64,000 nucleotides of DNA from Phlyctochytrium arcticum (GCA_025602905.1 JAHLKI010000014.1:434001-498000), one strand, 5' to 3'; shown: positions 36,760 through 49,813, numbered from the stretch's first letter. Numbers and translations are program-made. Notes: generated by a model from the sequence alone, not told the origin.

Positions 36760-39700
36760 TTATGCATTGACCACGTCCAAGTCCCCTTCGTCTACGTCCA
36801 TAGCGTCGGGGCCAGGTTTGGTCGTCAAAGAACTTGGTAATGTCGGTACGAGCTCCTCGCTATTGTCCCTCCGCAACAGCTTTTCCTCTTTTTGATCTGT
36901 TTTGGATTTACTGCTGATCGTGGCGGCTAAAGGGGTCTTTATCATCGCTGCCGATGACGGGCGCATGGAAGGTATGGAAGGTACGGGCGTCCCAGCTTTT
37001 GATCCACCCCGGCTGTTGCCCTTTTTCGTGGTCTTGCCTTTGGGTGTACTGCCAGTCAATTCACTGCCACCACCCTCTTCCGCGTTTTTCGCTTTGGTAG
37101 CAGCAGCCTTTTCCTCTCGTACTTTCCTCCGGGCAGCAGCGGCGGCCGATATCTTTGCAGCTTTATTGGCAGCCTTCATTTCTGTTTTGGCAATCTCTTC
37201 TGCAGCGCGTCGCTCTCCCTCTTTTCTCACTGGATACAGGGCGGACGATTAGCGAGATCACTTGGGAAGCAAAATGCTGTATACTTACCCCGCTCTTCCA
37301 TTTCCTCATCCTCCAACAACAAACTCAATACTTCCTTGGGCTTAAACTCGACTTGTTGCTTGAACTCTCCGCCCGAGATAACCACCTTTTGAATTTGATC
37401 CTTTTGACGCGCGCGTTGTAAAATTCGCTCCTCGATCGTTCCTGCAGTTATGAGTCGGTAGACAGTCACTTGACGGGTTTGGCCCAGACGGTGAGATCGA
37501 TCCATGGCCTGGTAACAAAAAAATATGAGACCGAGATACCAAGATACACCGGACATCTGAGGCGTACCTGTTGATCAACAGTGGGATTCCAGTCACTGTC
37601 ATAGAAGATGACTGTATCAGCAGCTGTCAGATTGATGCCCAAACCACCGGCTCGGGTGGATAGCAAGAAAATGAATAATTCAGGCCTGATAAAAGAAAAC
37701 AAATTATTACAAGACCTCCCGCAAATGAAACAACCAAGAACCTACCGTGATTGCCATTCAAACACCAAATCTCGCCGATCAAAAATACTCGTTGATCCAT
37801 CCAATCTCAAGTAGCTATACTGCCGTTTCGCAAGGTATTCCTCCATCAGATCCATCATCAAGGTCATTTGGAAGAAGATCAACACTCGATGGCCTTCCTC
37901 TTTGAGTTTTGGCAGAAGTGTGTTGAGAAGAAGCATCTTTCCGGAATTTGTAATGATTTTGGTGTGTGGTGGGATGGATACGGGAGCCGGCCAGGGGGTT
38001 AAAAGAGGTGGGAGGGGAGGGTTCTCGTCCAGAGGATTGGAGTATAGCAGATGTCGGATGATGGGGTTGAAGAGGGTTGTGTGGTGGGAATTTGTGAAGG
38101 ACCGATCAGAACAAGTGAAATCAGGAGGGGCCGCCAAGGCCGCTGGTAAATAAGCTATAGGTAATCGCCCTAAAATGCCATGTTCTGCCAAATCATTTGC
38201 AACTGAGCATAAAGCCGTGAAGCCACGTCCCGGAACATCAGGTTCCAATCCGTCATCCCATTTTCCCGAAGTATTTTCATGGTTGACAATACAGAGCATG
38301 GAATTGACAGGTCGAGCAAATCCGTTCCGATTCAGGTAAGAAAAATAACGTCGGCGTTGAGTTCTAATAAGAATGTGGTCAACCCACCGGGCGAGTATAT
38401 CTGCTGCATACACGTGCGCAAACTCGCCTACTCCCAAATCCGCCAGACGGACAAAACCAAATTCGGATGCCGGCGTCCCCAAGTCCTCGACTACACGATG
38501 GCACTCGTAAACCCGAGCGATTCGACCTCCCCATCCTTTTGGTTGACCGAAATCCAGAATTCCCGCCCGGTACCAGGCTTTCGGAATAGAGAAGCCTACG
38601 GCGCCCAAAACATTATACGGCACGTTCAGACTCCACGCTTCCACAGCTGTCGTTCCTCTCGTTGCAGCCGTCGAGCCTGATGAAGCGGAGCCAACCAGGA
38701 CCGCTCCCCCAATCCGTTCAGCTGGAATGCACATGAAAGGGCTAGCCACATCAGCCCGCTCAAACAGTTCAGGGTGATTACACACTTTCCTGAACTGCAT
38801 GACGATATTCATGAGACTGTCCTCCGACTCTTCATCTCCACCGCCTGGTCCAAACGAGCTTGTTAACCCATTATTGGCTGTGCTAGCGCCAGAAGAGCTT
38901 GAGGATGTAGAGGCCACCTTATCCATCAACTCCCGCACCGAAATCTTTTGCTTTAGCCGCTGATAAAGCACCTTCTGCCGGGCACTTAGTTGACATCGCA
39001 ACTCTACTTCGATTTTATCCGCCAGCTCGTTCTCTACATCCCGCTTAATACGTCGCAACATGAACGGCTTCAAAATCATGTGCAGACGGCGTAATTGATG
39101 TTCATTGAGTGTGCCATTGTCCTCCACGTGGGATTCGATATCTTTGGAGAACCAATCACTAAACTCCTCGTGCGAGTCAAATAGGGTTGGCATGATGAAA
39201 TGCAGTAGAGACCAGAGTTCCTGCATAGAATTTTGGATGGGAGTACCCGTGAGAAGCAACCGATTGCGTGAGTTCATCTTCAACAGTGTTTTCCATCGCT
39301 GTGAACTAGACGACTTGATGGCTTGCGCTTCGTCAAGGATCATGTACTGCCATCGGATTCGGTTGAATTGAGGAATATCCGTGACAATCAGTTGGTACGA
39401 GGTAATGGCGACATGAAAAGGTGCATCCCGCACACCAGTCTTCTTGGGGTTGAGCAGTCCTCGTAGTGTTTTGCGGTCGTCAGGATCTCCCCAGTACGGC
39501 AAGACTTTCAGTTGAGGCGCAAACCTGGCCACCTCCTGCTGCCAATTCGGGAGTGTAGACGCCGGTGAAACCACCAGAAAAGGACCCCAAATACCATGCT
39601 TCTCTGCCAAATACGCCATCAACGCGATACTCTGCACAGTCTTGCCCAAGCCCATTTCGTCAGCAAGAATTCCATTGATACCTTGTTCGTACAAGTTAGC

Positions 39701-42700
39701 CAGCCAATTGAGCCCTTTGAGCTGATATGACTTGAGTTGGACAGTGAGCATTTCAGGTTGGGTAATGTCAGAGTCAGAGCGGAGACTGGATGGATTAAGG
39801 AAATCCATTTGGTCAACGGTGCTTTCGGAAATGGCCACATTTTTGGTGCCGCCGTTTACTTCGGATTGTCGGTTCTGGACGCCAAGATCAAAAGCGCGAG
39901 TAGCAGCCCGTTGTTTGGCCAATGCTGACTTTGCCTCGCTTTTTGCACGGGCAACAAGTGCAGTCTCGTCTTCATCATCAAAATCGATTTCGTTGAATGC
40001 ACTTCCGCCAACCTGCTCGTCCTCGCCCTCTGCATCCACATCAAAATCGTCAGCATCTTTTCCGTCACCAGGAGCGTCTTCGACGTTGCCCAACTTCTTG
40101 CCGATAAAATGACTATACAGCTCCGTTTGGGTGATGAGGAAATTCAACTTCCGGGCCTGCCGCTGTGCTTCTCTCATTTCCTCTTCCCGCTTTCGCAACT
40201 CGAGGGCCTCCCGTTCAGCCTTTTTCCGCAACTCCCGCTCTTCCTTCTCGTTGCGTTTCCAAAAACTCATCATTTCCTTGGCAACTTTCTTGACGCGCGT
40301 GCTTAAATCCTTGGCCTGTTGTTTGGGGTTGATGGAAGGTTTGACTTGGCGACGACATATGTGCGCAATTTTGGCGGAATTAGCAAGTTTGGTGGTTGTG
40401 TAGTGAGTGAGAAGCTGGTGAGCAGTAGGGATATGATTTTGGGCAATCTCGATCCAAAGATCAGTCCGGGCTCTTTCCAAGCGTTGTTTATTCCGTTCTC
40501 GCTCTTGCTCGGGATTCAAGATCTCTTCTGGCTCCTCCTCACGCGGCATAACACCATGTTGACCATTCATCATCGTGCCACGTGCAGCCGCTTGTCGCTT
40601 AAACTCTCGTTTTACGCGTTTTGTTGGAGCCGGAGACATGACGATGTTTTGCCAACCAACCTCACCGCCATCCACGTCTTCCTCCTCGCCGCCCCAGCTC
40701 TCGCGTTTCCGTTTCGATCCTTTCATTCCAATTCCTTGTAATCCAGCCCCGTACTTGACCATCAACCTATTATGGAACCGGCTGAGTTTTTCTTTTTGTC
40801 GTCGCTCAAACTTTTCTAATACGCGTCGCTGGCGACGGCGAAGTCGCAGCATGTATTTGACCAAATCCTTCTTTTGTCGGGGGTTCAAATTGGTCCTGAA
40901 CGAATCCAAATTATCCGGGTCACTGCTAAAGCGGTCTCCGTCATCACCACCGTCACCGTCTGGGTTAATCGTATGAGCCATAGGCGAGATAGATGTATTG
41001 GAGGTTGCGGGAACATCCATAGATGGGAAAGGGTACGAAGGGACGTAGGATTCACCCGCTCGATCGGGTGTGAGCATCTCAGAAGGAAGCCTGGAGCCAG
41101 ATGGGAGGACAGCGTCTTTCTGAGATTTTGATGACCCATTAGTCCGTGTACGTGTACGTGTCCGCGTCCGTGCTTTAGTCTTTTTCGGGACAGGAGCATT
41201 CGCTATAGACGTCGTTGACGAAGGTGGCGCCAAATGTGGATCAGCGACAGTGGGTGTGCCCAAGTCGGGAGAAGGATGATAGTCGGGAGGAATGACAGGT
41301 ATTCTGCTCCGGGCGGAGGTACTGATGGGAGATAATATATCATTGATGCTGAACGATGACGACTTTGTCACACTTGAATGTCGCGGTGATGGTGATCTTG
41401 GTACCCCCCGAGGGGAAGGTTCCCGCACCACTCTACGCTCCCGTTCTCTGTTTTCCAGCAAAATGTCACCATATCCATCGCGCTGCTCATTGCCAGCTTG
41501 TATAGAGTTGAAATTCCGGTCAACCATGTCAAGCGCCCACCAGCTTGGTGTATCCATTATCTGGCTGATTCGGGGTAGCGTGGGATGAGAAGGGCCGGTG
41601 TCATTGACCAACAGAGATATTGACATTGGTTCACGTCTTTGCAGCGGGTCAGATGGTGAGGGTTCGACAAGCGCGCTGATGGATGTTCCAAACGGTTGTG
41701 TTCGGGGCTTCGTCGGCTAAACAGCAAGGAAAGGGATCAGCACAGGATGATTCTGAGCGAAGATCAATTATATAGAGTCATACCGTGACGGGCTCTGGCG
41801 AATGATTCCACGGCCGATGCCGCTGATAAGCTGGATTAGGCTCCGGGATAATATCCGACGGGTGGCGCTCCACGGCTCTTAATGAGGGGAGTGGTACTGG
41901 AGGGGAAGGACCGTTCTGACCGAATGAACGATCTTGCTGTTGCTGTGATTGTGTCTGTTGCTGCTGGTGATAGGGCGAGGATGCGCGTCGTTGGTGTGGC
42001 TGTTGTTGCTGCTGATAATGATGCGGCTGCGGAGTGTGCAGATGGTCATGATGTCCATAAGACAATTCACGGCCGCGATCCCGACTCTGTTCGCGCTCGC
42101 GGCCTCGGTAATCCACAGCAGGTCTAGACAAGATGTCGGGAACGGAATAGCGTTCATGGCGGTCCATATTTCGGGGTAGCGATGCCGACAAATCTGGCTT
42201 GAAACCAGTAAAAGGCGGGTCACGCTCCCTTGGCGGCTGGTAGGGCGATTCGGGTGGATAGCGGTCATCTCGTACATCCAAAGCATGCTGTGGGCGCTGT
42301 ACATCATGCTGGTGGTAATCACGCGAGTAGCGGTTTTCCGGGCCAGAGATTGCACCGCGCGTAGAGTTGCGTCGTGAATCTGAACTTGGCGGTTGAGATG
42401 CATGCGATAAATGGCGGTGGTCAGTTTCATATGGACGGTGGTCCATTCGTTCGTGAGAGTTGGATTCATACGCAAAGTGATGTCGATCCCTCCTCTCACT
42501 GGAGCCCGGCATGGATGTGTAGTCATGCGATGACCGCTCACGGTCTCTGCCAAACCCAAGTCCAACATCTGTCGTTGCACTCAAGCCTGGTCCACTGCTA
42601 CCTGCGGTACTGAATGATGATCGACTGGACGGGCTGGGGAAATAAGAGTCGCGGGGAGGATAGTCTTTAGCCACAGATGGTGATTCCGAGTGACTCGATG

Positions 42701-43444
42701 TTCCGCGCGGTGGCTCATACTACAGAATTTTAACGTTTTGCCCAAGGGTATTCAACATCACAGTCTCCTTACCCCGAATGCAGGACGAGCTCCCCCGAAA
42801 TCCGTTGCGCTCTGACGTGATGACCCTGGGGAATCCCATCGTTCCGTTCTGAAAACATCACTCGCAGACCTACGTTCGGGAAGTTGCAGGTGATGATGGG
42901 GTTGAGGGGGTGGGTTTCCGTAGCGCAAATCTGGCGGTACTCCAATACGCTGAGATGGGGATGTCGAGGAAGGTGTGTGAGGAGGTGGCGACGAGAAAGA
43001 TGGGCGATAATCACGCGAATGAGCACGTCGTGGATGATGTGCGCCATTGCTACTGCTTCCAACACTTAAAGGCAAGACATGATGGGACTGTGAATGAGGG
43101 TGTTGGTTCGGGTGTGGCGAATGCGACGGATGCGATGGGTTCGACGACGAGGATGGGTGTTGCGGGTGAGGATGTTGAAAGTCACGTCCGGGCCCAGCCG
43201 AGAAATCGCGGCGACTTAGTAGTGGATGATCCGAGTATCGCTGACCTGTCAAGTCGCTAGGATGTATCTGATGCTCCGGTTGGCCTCCAGGCCCCCCTCC
43301 GTCTCTGCGCTCGCCCACCAAACTGCTCGCGGAAGAGTGGAAAGAGCGGTCAGTACTGGAGCGGGAATCGCGGCGGAGGGAAGGCAGCGGCGGCGGCGGG
43401 GGCCTGCTAGAATCCTGCGGAGGGAGCCACGGGGAGTCGCCCAT
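36760..43444 (-). CDS. INO80: INO80 chromatin-remodelling ATPase
   Basis: Six exons (minus): 43444-42773, 42719-41784, 41716-37746, 37685-37568, 37508-37289, 37229-36760, summing to 2,128 residues. The first ~650 residues are disordered and rich in Ser, Pro, His, Arg and Gln, including a (RT)5 repeat. A DBINO domain follows ([20 protein letters not shown]...KKLGN). The Snf2 ATPase has motif [13 protein letters not shown], motif [12 protein letters not shown] (DEAQ is INO80-typical), motif [13 protein letters not shown], motif [18 protein letters not shown] and motif [21 protein letters not shown]. The long insertion between the two RecA lobes, from about 38760 back to 37960, marks INO80/SWR1 rather than Snf2 or ISWI. 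The C-terminus is a Lys/Ala-rich tail. It is the core of the INO80 complex that slides nucleosomes in transcription, replication and repair. Confidence 0.95.
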
Positions 43445-43780
43445 GCTGCTGGCGGAAGTTCGGCCCTGCAACTCTGGGCCCAGGACGCAAGTATTGCCGA
43501 TGAAAGTATTGGAAATCGGGATCTCTTTTGCTGGCGTCAAAGCGAACGGGTTTCGTGTTGTGACGAGCCCAACCACTCTCCGCTAAACTGGGCTAAATGA
43601 AAGTGACTTTCAACTTCTGCCCGAACTTCTCCCAGAACTTTTCCCAACGACGATGATCTTAAAGAAACTGGGAAAACTCTGGACGGCTAGATATAGACGG
43701 CGGTTTTGTTGATGGGTGACAAAGTGGAGGCTGCGATCTACAATGAGCAACGGTCACCCTGCTATACACGATCTGCCGCG
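43445..43780. promoter_or_regulatory. 5' flank of INO80
   Basis: No gene supported. The minus-strand frame continues open upstream of the INO80 ATG to 43576, but no earlier ATG is clearly preferable. A repeated CAGAACTT(C/T)TCCC-like string occurs at about 43622-43645. Confidence 0.4.
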
Positions 43781-45146
43781 TTATAGGTCGTCGGAGTTTG
43801 TGAGTTTCATCCCATGAACCCAAGTTTTACCTATCATGTTAGGCACCTGGATGGGCATGGATTGAAGCAGTTGTGCGGCAGAATGCAGGATCTTGTATTC
43901 TTTTCGATCTTTACTGCTTAACGGGACGACCCCAGGTTCGTTACTTTGCGCACCGACGCCCACGCATACATGTATGTGCCAAATTACAGTCATAGGAAAA
44001 GAGACAAAGGCAATTGGGGATAGATACAAGGGATTCTGATTGGCCGTCCATTCTATGCTAAAGTAGACTTTGTTTTCAAAGACCTGTTGATGGCCGGAGG
44101 ATTTGCCGTACTGTGTGCTCTTCAGGCACTTCGACAAATCTATTGATTTCATCCACCACATCGTTTCTGATTGACTCCTGCTCGTACAGGTTCAAGAAGA
44201 TGGTGGCAATCAATTCCAGGACTCTTAGAGCCTTTCCTTTATCTCCCCAGTGAAATGGAAGCAAGGCTGATCGGACCTCCATTATCTCCCATTTGCCAAC
44301 ATCTTCCGAAGGAGAGGTAAAGGTAAGGGTCAGCCTTTCGTTAAAATGCTCGACCCCCATGACCGTTTTCTTTCGCATTGTGGCAAAAGCGGAATCTTTG
44401 TACTGTGCGATGAAATGTTTCAAGGTTCGGGTGGTGTTCTCTACCAGTTGGAGCGAACCAGCGACGGGATCTGGAGCATTCTCTGTGCCGCTGCTTTGTA
44501 CTAGGATTTCCTCCGAATTACCGATCATGCTCAGCCCGACGGCGTGGCCAAACTTTTCGGGTGCGGTGCCATCCTCAGGGTCCGTCATAGCTCTCGCCAG
44601 CGACGGCTGCTCACACCACCGCCAACTAATCAGACCGGTGATACAAATTGGAGAAAGGAAAGGAATGACGGTGCCAATCCACTCTGTCGCGCGATCGCGG
44701 GCGGGCATCCGTCCCGGAGTAGGATGCATCTTTTCATGCATCCCCACCAGGATATAGCGGCATAACTTCCATAAGAGTTTGTCCTTGTCTGTAGTGTCCC
44801 CAAGTCTCACTGCATACATCCAGTGCTCCTATTCGGATATTTTAAGAACAGCGATCAACGCCTTTTTGGACTTGGGGAGACTGGTCAGGGAGTCGAGAAC
44901 GCGGTTGCTCTCTTGATTTTTGTCATATTGTCTTTGAACAGAGGGTGGAAGTTGAACGCGGTCGACGGTAGATGATAGGGCCAGATGAACGTCTCTGCTC
45001 AATTTTTCGAGCTCATCATCGGTGATACACTCCGCGTTGCCCGTAAGAACAGATGGTCTAGCTCGAGTATCTCCTGAAGCAAAATCAGCATAGCCTCATA
45101 GCAAACATCGGTGCGCTGCCCGGAGGGATCTCAGCTTACCTTGCAT
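43781..45146 (-). pseudogene. Unrecognised gene broken by one stop codon and a frame change
   Basis: A two-exon start is readable: ATG CAA G (45146-45140), an intron with GTAAGC and CTTCAG, then an exon from 45073. This continues ECITDDELEKLSRDVHLALS...LPKSKKALIAVLKISE, meets TAG at 44831-44829, and continues in the same frame as EHWMYAVRLGDTTDKDKLLW...GKALRVLELIATIFLNLYEQ. The frame ends at 44076, but a second frame running to 43781 looks coding (FENKVYFSIEWTANQNPLYL). Apart from these two breaks the sequence looks protein-like throughout. I do not recognise the family. An intron cannot remove the TAG, because no donor at a workable distance exists. Confidence 0.5.
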
Positions 45147-45193
45147 GATGCGACTTGCTGAAAAAGAGTTAGAGAAGAAATTCGTAGCGTTGG

Positions 45194-45580
45194 TTGATAG
45201 GCAAATCTTCTTTTTTTCTTGAGGTAGCGCAATTGCGATCGGCTCGGGTCAAAAAATCGCGTGGGAACGACGCGATCGGTATCCCCCAGGTGGACGTCCC
45301 GGTAACACCCGAAGGTTTCGACACATATTTCTTGGATATACGACGTGATATGAAAAACATCGAAATAAACCCTGCAACTCTTATGAAATATGTCTTGGAA
45401 AATGCCCGTGAACTTGCCATTCTCCACCCCAATGCTGGCCACCATCACAGTAATCTAGTCCATATATTCCATCATTTCTTGTCGCCAACCGATTCATTTA
45501 CGGACCGTGGGAAATATAAGACCTTTTTGTGGCTAGTATTACCAAGATGGTGTCGTCAAGCGGACCTTACAAACAATTGA
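45194..45580 (+). CDS. Hypothetical ORF, probably a gene fragment
   Basis: The frame encodes GIPQVDVPVTPEGFDTYFLD and MKNIEINPATLMKYVLENAR, which read like real protein, but it lacks an upstream ATG and ends abruptly at 45580. It lies head-to-head with the pseudogene at 43781-45146. No domain recognised. It may be a remnant of the same insertion or expansion. Confidence 0.28.
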   Translation: MIGKSSFFLEVAQLRSARVKKSRGNDAIGIPQVDVPVTPEGFDTYFLDIRRDMKNIEINPATLMKYVLENARELAILHPNAGHHHSNLVHIFHHFLSPTDSFTDRGKYKTFLWLVLPRWCRQADLTNN

Positions 45581-45843
45581 ATTATCGCTTCCCAAATATA
45601 CGACTTTCCATTCCGCCCAATTTGACGCTGCCATCAAACGTCCTCATGTCTGGTTCTTGAGGAGCGCAAGAAATGAGTTGACAATTGAGTTTCTAGGTTA
45701 TCAGAGGTTATAAGTTTCGAGAAATAGTTTTGCATTAGGAACCAGCAACGGGAGACGAGAATTTTATAAATTAACGGAGGTTATAAGATATCGGTGTATA
45801 AGTTACTAGAGGTCCTACTGTATATGAATTGAAAGTAGGATGT

Positions 45844-46811
45844 TTAGGTTGAGTTGGGAGCGGAGTATGAGAGGCTCGAGTTGACACGGCCATGTCCAAG
45901 ACGTCCATCAACGCCGCACAAGTAGCACGCGGTGCCTGCGGGCCAAGGACTCAAATAATCGACGCCAGATTTTCGCCCAGCAACGGTGGGAATCGCTCTC
46001 TTTTGCATGCGCGTGAAAATGCCTCTCTCCTCATCGACGTTGACTCCCTCTTCGATACGTTTCTCATTCCACTGGTGCATCATATGAATCCACATCGCTG
46101 GAGGGGTTTCACATCGAGACAGATTGCATGCCACACAGGAGGAAACCACACTATCCAATGTATACCCCTCGCCCATATTTCTGTCAGGGGTGTGAAGCGA
46201 GTCCTCGGGACATTCGCGACTACACCAATGACAGGTGTCCGAAAGCATTTCTACAAGCTTGGCCTTTTCGCCTTTTTCTCTGGGTGTTCAGCATTCCACT
46301 TCCTCGATATTTCGGCCATCCGCTTCAGAAATCCCTCTACGTCTTTAACCTTCTCGCGATGCCAATGAGCAAGTGTGTACTTCTTCTTGTTGAAGCATTC
46401 TCGACAGTTGCTTGACCATCTGAGTTGCAGCCTTTTGAAGTCATCCCGTTTGAAAGGTTTTTCACATCGACAACTTGCTGATCCTTCCACAGCAGCTTTG
46501 TCGACAGTCTTGGCCCTCTCGCGATTGTAACTTGACCGCCGAGCATTGGCGCAAGGTCGGCAGTTATCGGTGCCGACAGATAGAGTAGCGATGGATTGCG
46601 TAACTTTGCACAAGCCGCAAGTGAACGTCTCATTGGGCTGTGCGGCCACCTTCTCGCGAACCTCGTTGCGACGCTCTTTGTGGGCGTTGTGGATGCATTC
46701 TCTGCATACTCGTGAAAGGCCGCCAAAGTCATTGGGGTAATTTTTCTCTTGTCCACATTTGAGACACTCTTGTTTCGCTCCATCGATATGGGGGAAAGGG
46801 AGCCCTTTTTG
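45844..46811 (-). pseudogene. Cys-rich protein with two HNH-like motifs, frameshifted
   Basis: Reading from about 46811 downward gives a chain of CxxC motifs: KQECLKCGQEKNYPNDFG, RVCREC, FTCGLCKV, NCRPC, RCEKPFKRDDF, NCRECF. A one-base shift near 46270 (in an A-rich run) is needed to continue into LVEMLSDTCHWCSRECP, then DRNMGEGYTLDSVVSSCVAC and CNLSRC. That is an HNH/McrA-like pattern, C-x2-C...DR...GYT-x-D-x-V-x2-C-x2-CN. A second, weaker unit follows (TACYLCGVDGRLGHGRVNSS) and stops before its second CxxCN. No ATG is in frame after the TAG at 46814-46812, so the start is also lost or shifted. HNH proteins of this kind occur in mobile elements and large DNA viruses. Origin here is unresolved. 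Confidence 0.55.
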
Positions 46812-47538
46812 CTAAACATCAACTACCTCATCCACACGACTGGGGTGATTGCCGAAAGAGCAAAAGTCCTCTTTCGAAATACGCTTCAATAGGTACGTAT
46901 GATCCGCAGCGGGATTGTCGATAGGGGTGGTAGTGTGCCCGGGGCCTCTATCGCCGAATTGCTCTGAGCAATAAACTCTGTGTCGAGAATCCTTCCGGGC
47001 GAACTCGCTGAGCGACTTGAAGATCCATAGAAGGGGACCATCTGGCTGGTCCGGGTGGATTACACCGAGAGGTTCGACTTGGGTGTGGAGATGCCTCATG
47101 ACAATTGGGTTGACAATCTCCTGCTTTGCGATGGGGCTTTCTCCGAAAACGATTTGTACCCTTCCACCTTCCAATTGGGTTCGAGCCTCCGCGAAACTTA
47201 GCTCCCCAATATCCAGCTGCCCTAGTCTCGAGATCATCGACGGCACGTAAAAGCACGTCCAGCGCCCCCATTTGGTCCGGTATGGTCAGGGTTTCCGGCA
47301 GGGTTTCTGTAATTGATTGGATTACAATCTCGTGGGCTTTCCGGTGGGCTTCCGTGAGGGTGATGAAGGTCTGCCTTAGTGAAGCGGTTCGATGCTTGAG
47401 ACCGTCGAGCGTGTCGCGCAGCAACACCCAGTTTGGATCGGCCGATTGCTTGTAGAGACTGGACATGACTGATAAGCCAAGAGTAGCCCAGCCCGAGAAA
47501 TGGCGGTCGGTAACATGGGCTACCACATGAACGGGCAT
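46812..47538 (-). pseudogene. Unrecognised gene, one frameshift
   Basis: The ATG at 47538 opens MPVHVVAHVTDRHFSGWATL...GALDVLLRAVDDLETR. At about 47228 a shift of one base is needed to continue as LGQLDIGELSFAEARTQLEG...HRVYCSEQFGDRGPGH and end at the TAG 46814-46812. The first part is helical (LKHRTASLRQTFITLTEAHR). No domain is recognised. The stop is directly followed, in the same frame, by the Cys-rich HNH-like pseudogene, so the two may once have been one reading frame. Confidence 0.45.
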
Positions 47539-49806
47539 GTCCTGAAGCAGGATACTTGGCAAACAGAACGGTCCTTGGAAACAAGATAATCATACCTGTG
47601 CATATTTTTTGACAATGAGTCGTGCATTGCACGAATTGCCATCACTGTGGGGACAACATTTTGCCTTACACGCTAGAAAGAATCTCATGAAAGGCTCACC
47701 ACAGTAAAAAAATCGTAAATCTCATGTATATGAGCACCTACGCCTTAGTCTTATATATTGCGGTATCTGCGGAATGGGGTCGCAGATCCGTTATTGCAAG
47801 GATAGGGGCCATCATAGGGCTCTTGGAGTCCATTGCAGTATAGCCCGTTTGGTAAATAGCATCCGGAAGCGACCAATAGAGGGGCACCCGATCCCTTGTT
47901 ATGGTCTCACTGTCCGTTCACGTAGACTGCCAGTTCGTGTTTTCGTTCTCGAGTGCGTGTCAATGATACCGCCAGGCAATCCCATTGAATATTGAATAGA
48001 GGTAAACGCCGCATTTGGTGTTGTCCACCCCGATAGGTCGTAAACGTTCGCAATGCCTGACAGAGGTGTGGGGGGTACTCCCACAGGCTCGGGGGAATCC
48101 TCCGCAAATGCTTTGGTGGAGAGCCTATGCTTGACCTCCTCCGCATCAGGCACCTCTGGTTTTCAGTACTTTAGCTAGAGTTGCCGTGCGCGAGTGGGAT
48201 TGTAAGCTTGGTAGATCAAGATTGGGTGAGTTGCTCGTGGGAGCGAATCCGGCTGTCACTCTGAGTCTGTGACTGTCAGCGAGAGCTTGGAGGCGCAGCG
48301 CCGTCAAATATGGAGAGCATAGCCACTTTCCCACTTTTTCGGAAGTTTTTCCAAGTTCTGAAATGTCAGTTGCATTCCTTGCATTCCTTTCCCAATTTTT
48401 GTGAATACCATGCAGCGTATCATCATCATGACAAAAAACCCCCAAGAACATATGTGTCCTGTTTGACCCGGTGGGCGTTCTGATCCGTCTCGACCTTCAC
48501 ATTTCTGCTAATTTTCTAGCGGTTCCCTTTTGCCTGCAAAGCCTGGAACATGGACGCCAATCAGCCCTAGATGTATCGATACACTCTGAATTTTTGTTGA
48601 TGTTTTTCTGCTCACGTCAAGCATTTTCTCGCTGTCCATCAAAACAAAACATCCTACTACGATGATACTCGAGTGCATCAGGTTTGAGTCTACATACTCG
48701 AGTAGGCGCCGTCCCCAGGGTTTTGCGCCATCATCTTTCTTGCGAAAAGTGCCAAAGACACAGTCAGGCTGTCCCATCTGGCAGCTGATTGGCAGCACTG
48801 ACTCGACTGGCAGCACTGTCCCCGGAGGTTTGAGCAACTTGAATTGAGCCGTTGTGAATCATGCAAGCTGGCTGGCCGAATAGAATGTTCTGTACCGCAT
48901 GCTTATTACTTGTGCCCGAGTACCAATTGTTCCAATTCATATCAAGTTGTATCTCTGGGCCTCTGGTTGTTGCTGCTCAGGTTGCTGCTCCGCTGAGCCC
49001 CGCGAGAGTATTTATTTATGGGCTATTTTTGGGATGGATCTGACACTTGCATTTGACACTTTGACACTGGTCAATGAATTGGCAGTTGACAACTTGCCTC
49101 TTTTCCCCCACATCATTCTTTGTCCTGAATCCTGATCCATGTATAGCCCTCCATCCTAAAAAATGACATTTGGTGTGGGGAGAGGGAAAAAAGCAGCGGC
49201 GGAAATTGTTGCCAACGGAAAGCGCAGCAAATGCGGGATGAAGTGCACAGCCGCCTGAAGGGGGACAGGCTCAGAAATTTTTCGGCGGCTCAAAGTCTCA
49301 AAGGACGGAAAGAGACTGGACCGCTATTTTTCCTACGAGTAGGAAATTCCTTAATTCCTAGCCGTCAATTGGGACGAGTCAGCCGTCACTTTTTATCATA
49401 AGTTCCGGCGTGCATTCTCCCGATGCGCATTGAAATAATATTGTGGAAATACATCCAGGAAATACACGCCAGGCAGAAAACGCGGTCTATATACACCGGC
49501 CGAGATCAAGAGAGAAAACGGACGCGACGCGACAAGGAAACAACCACCGTTTGACAGTCCTTGGTCCGTTCCGGGTGTACTCGAGTATATATAAAAGACC
49601 TGCTTGCCGGATCGCTACCTTGTCCACGGCGACGACGGCAACAACAACATTTCGGCAGCTGCGCTTTCTGGCAAGCGCACAGTAGTCCTTGGTTTTTTTC
49701 TGGATCTGGCTGGGGCCTATTAATAGCACACTGCCTCCTGCCTGTCCTGCGCCGCCCTGTAAACCCCTTCACAACCGTCCCTCCTCTCCATTCATTATTG
49801 CCACAG
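47539..49806. other. Gene-poor region
   Basis: No gene supported. Minus-strand frames at 48451-48146 and 48153-47899 have partly protein-like composition (for example VPPTPLSGIANVYDLSGWTT) but differ in phase and have no start or domain. They may be one more remnant. A TATATATAAAAG string lies at 49586-49597, over 300 bp before the glyoxal oxidase ATG. Confidence 0.4.
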
Positions 49807-49813
49807 TATAAAA
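49807..49813 (+). promoter_or_regulatory. TATA box of the glyoxal oxidase-like gene
   Basis: TATAAAA lies 96 bp upstream of the ATG at 49903, followed by a C/T-rich leader. A second, more distal TATA-like string is at 49586-49597. Confidence 0.5.

Noticed and set aside
43781..46814. Stop-codon reassignment (TAG or TGA read as sense) to explain in-frame stops in several genes
   Set aside because: Conserved genes in the same window, such as MMS19 (TAG), prefoldin (TAG) and the glyoxal oxidase (TAG), end at normal stops at the expected place, so the standard code applies and the interrupted genes are better seen as pseudogenes.
45844..47538. Endogenous giant-virus insertion
   Set aside because: The HNH-like motif alone is not enough; no viral core gene (capsid, polymerase, packaging ATPase) is visible nearby, so I kept origin open.
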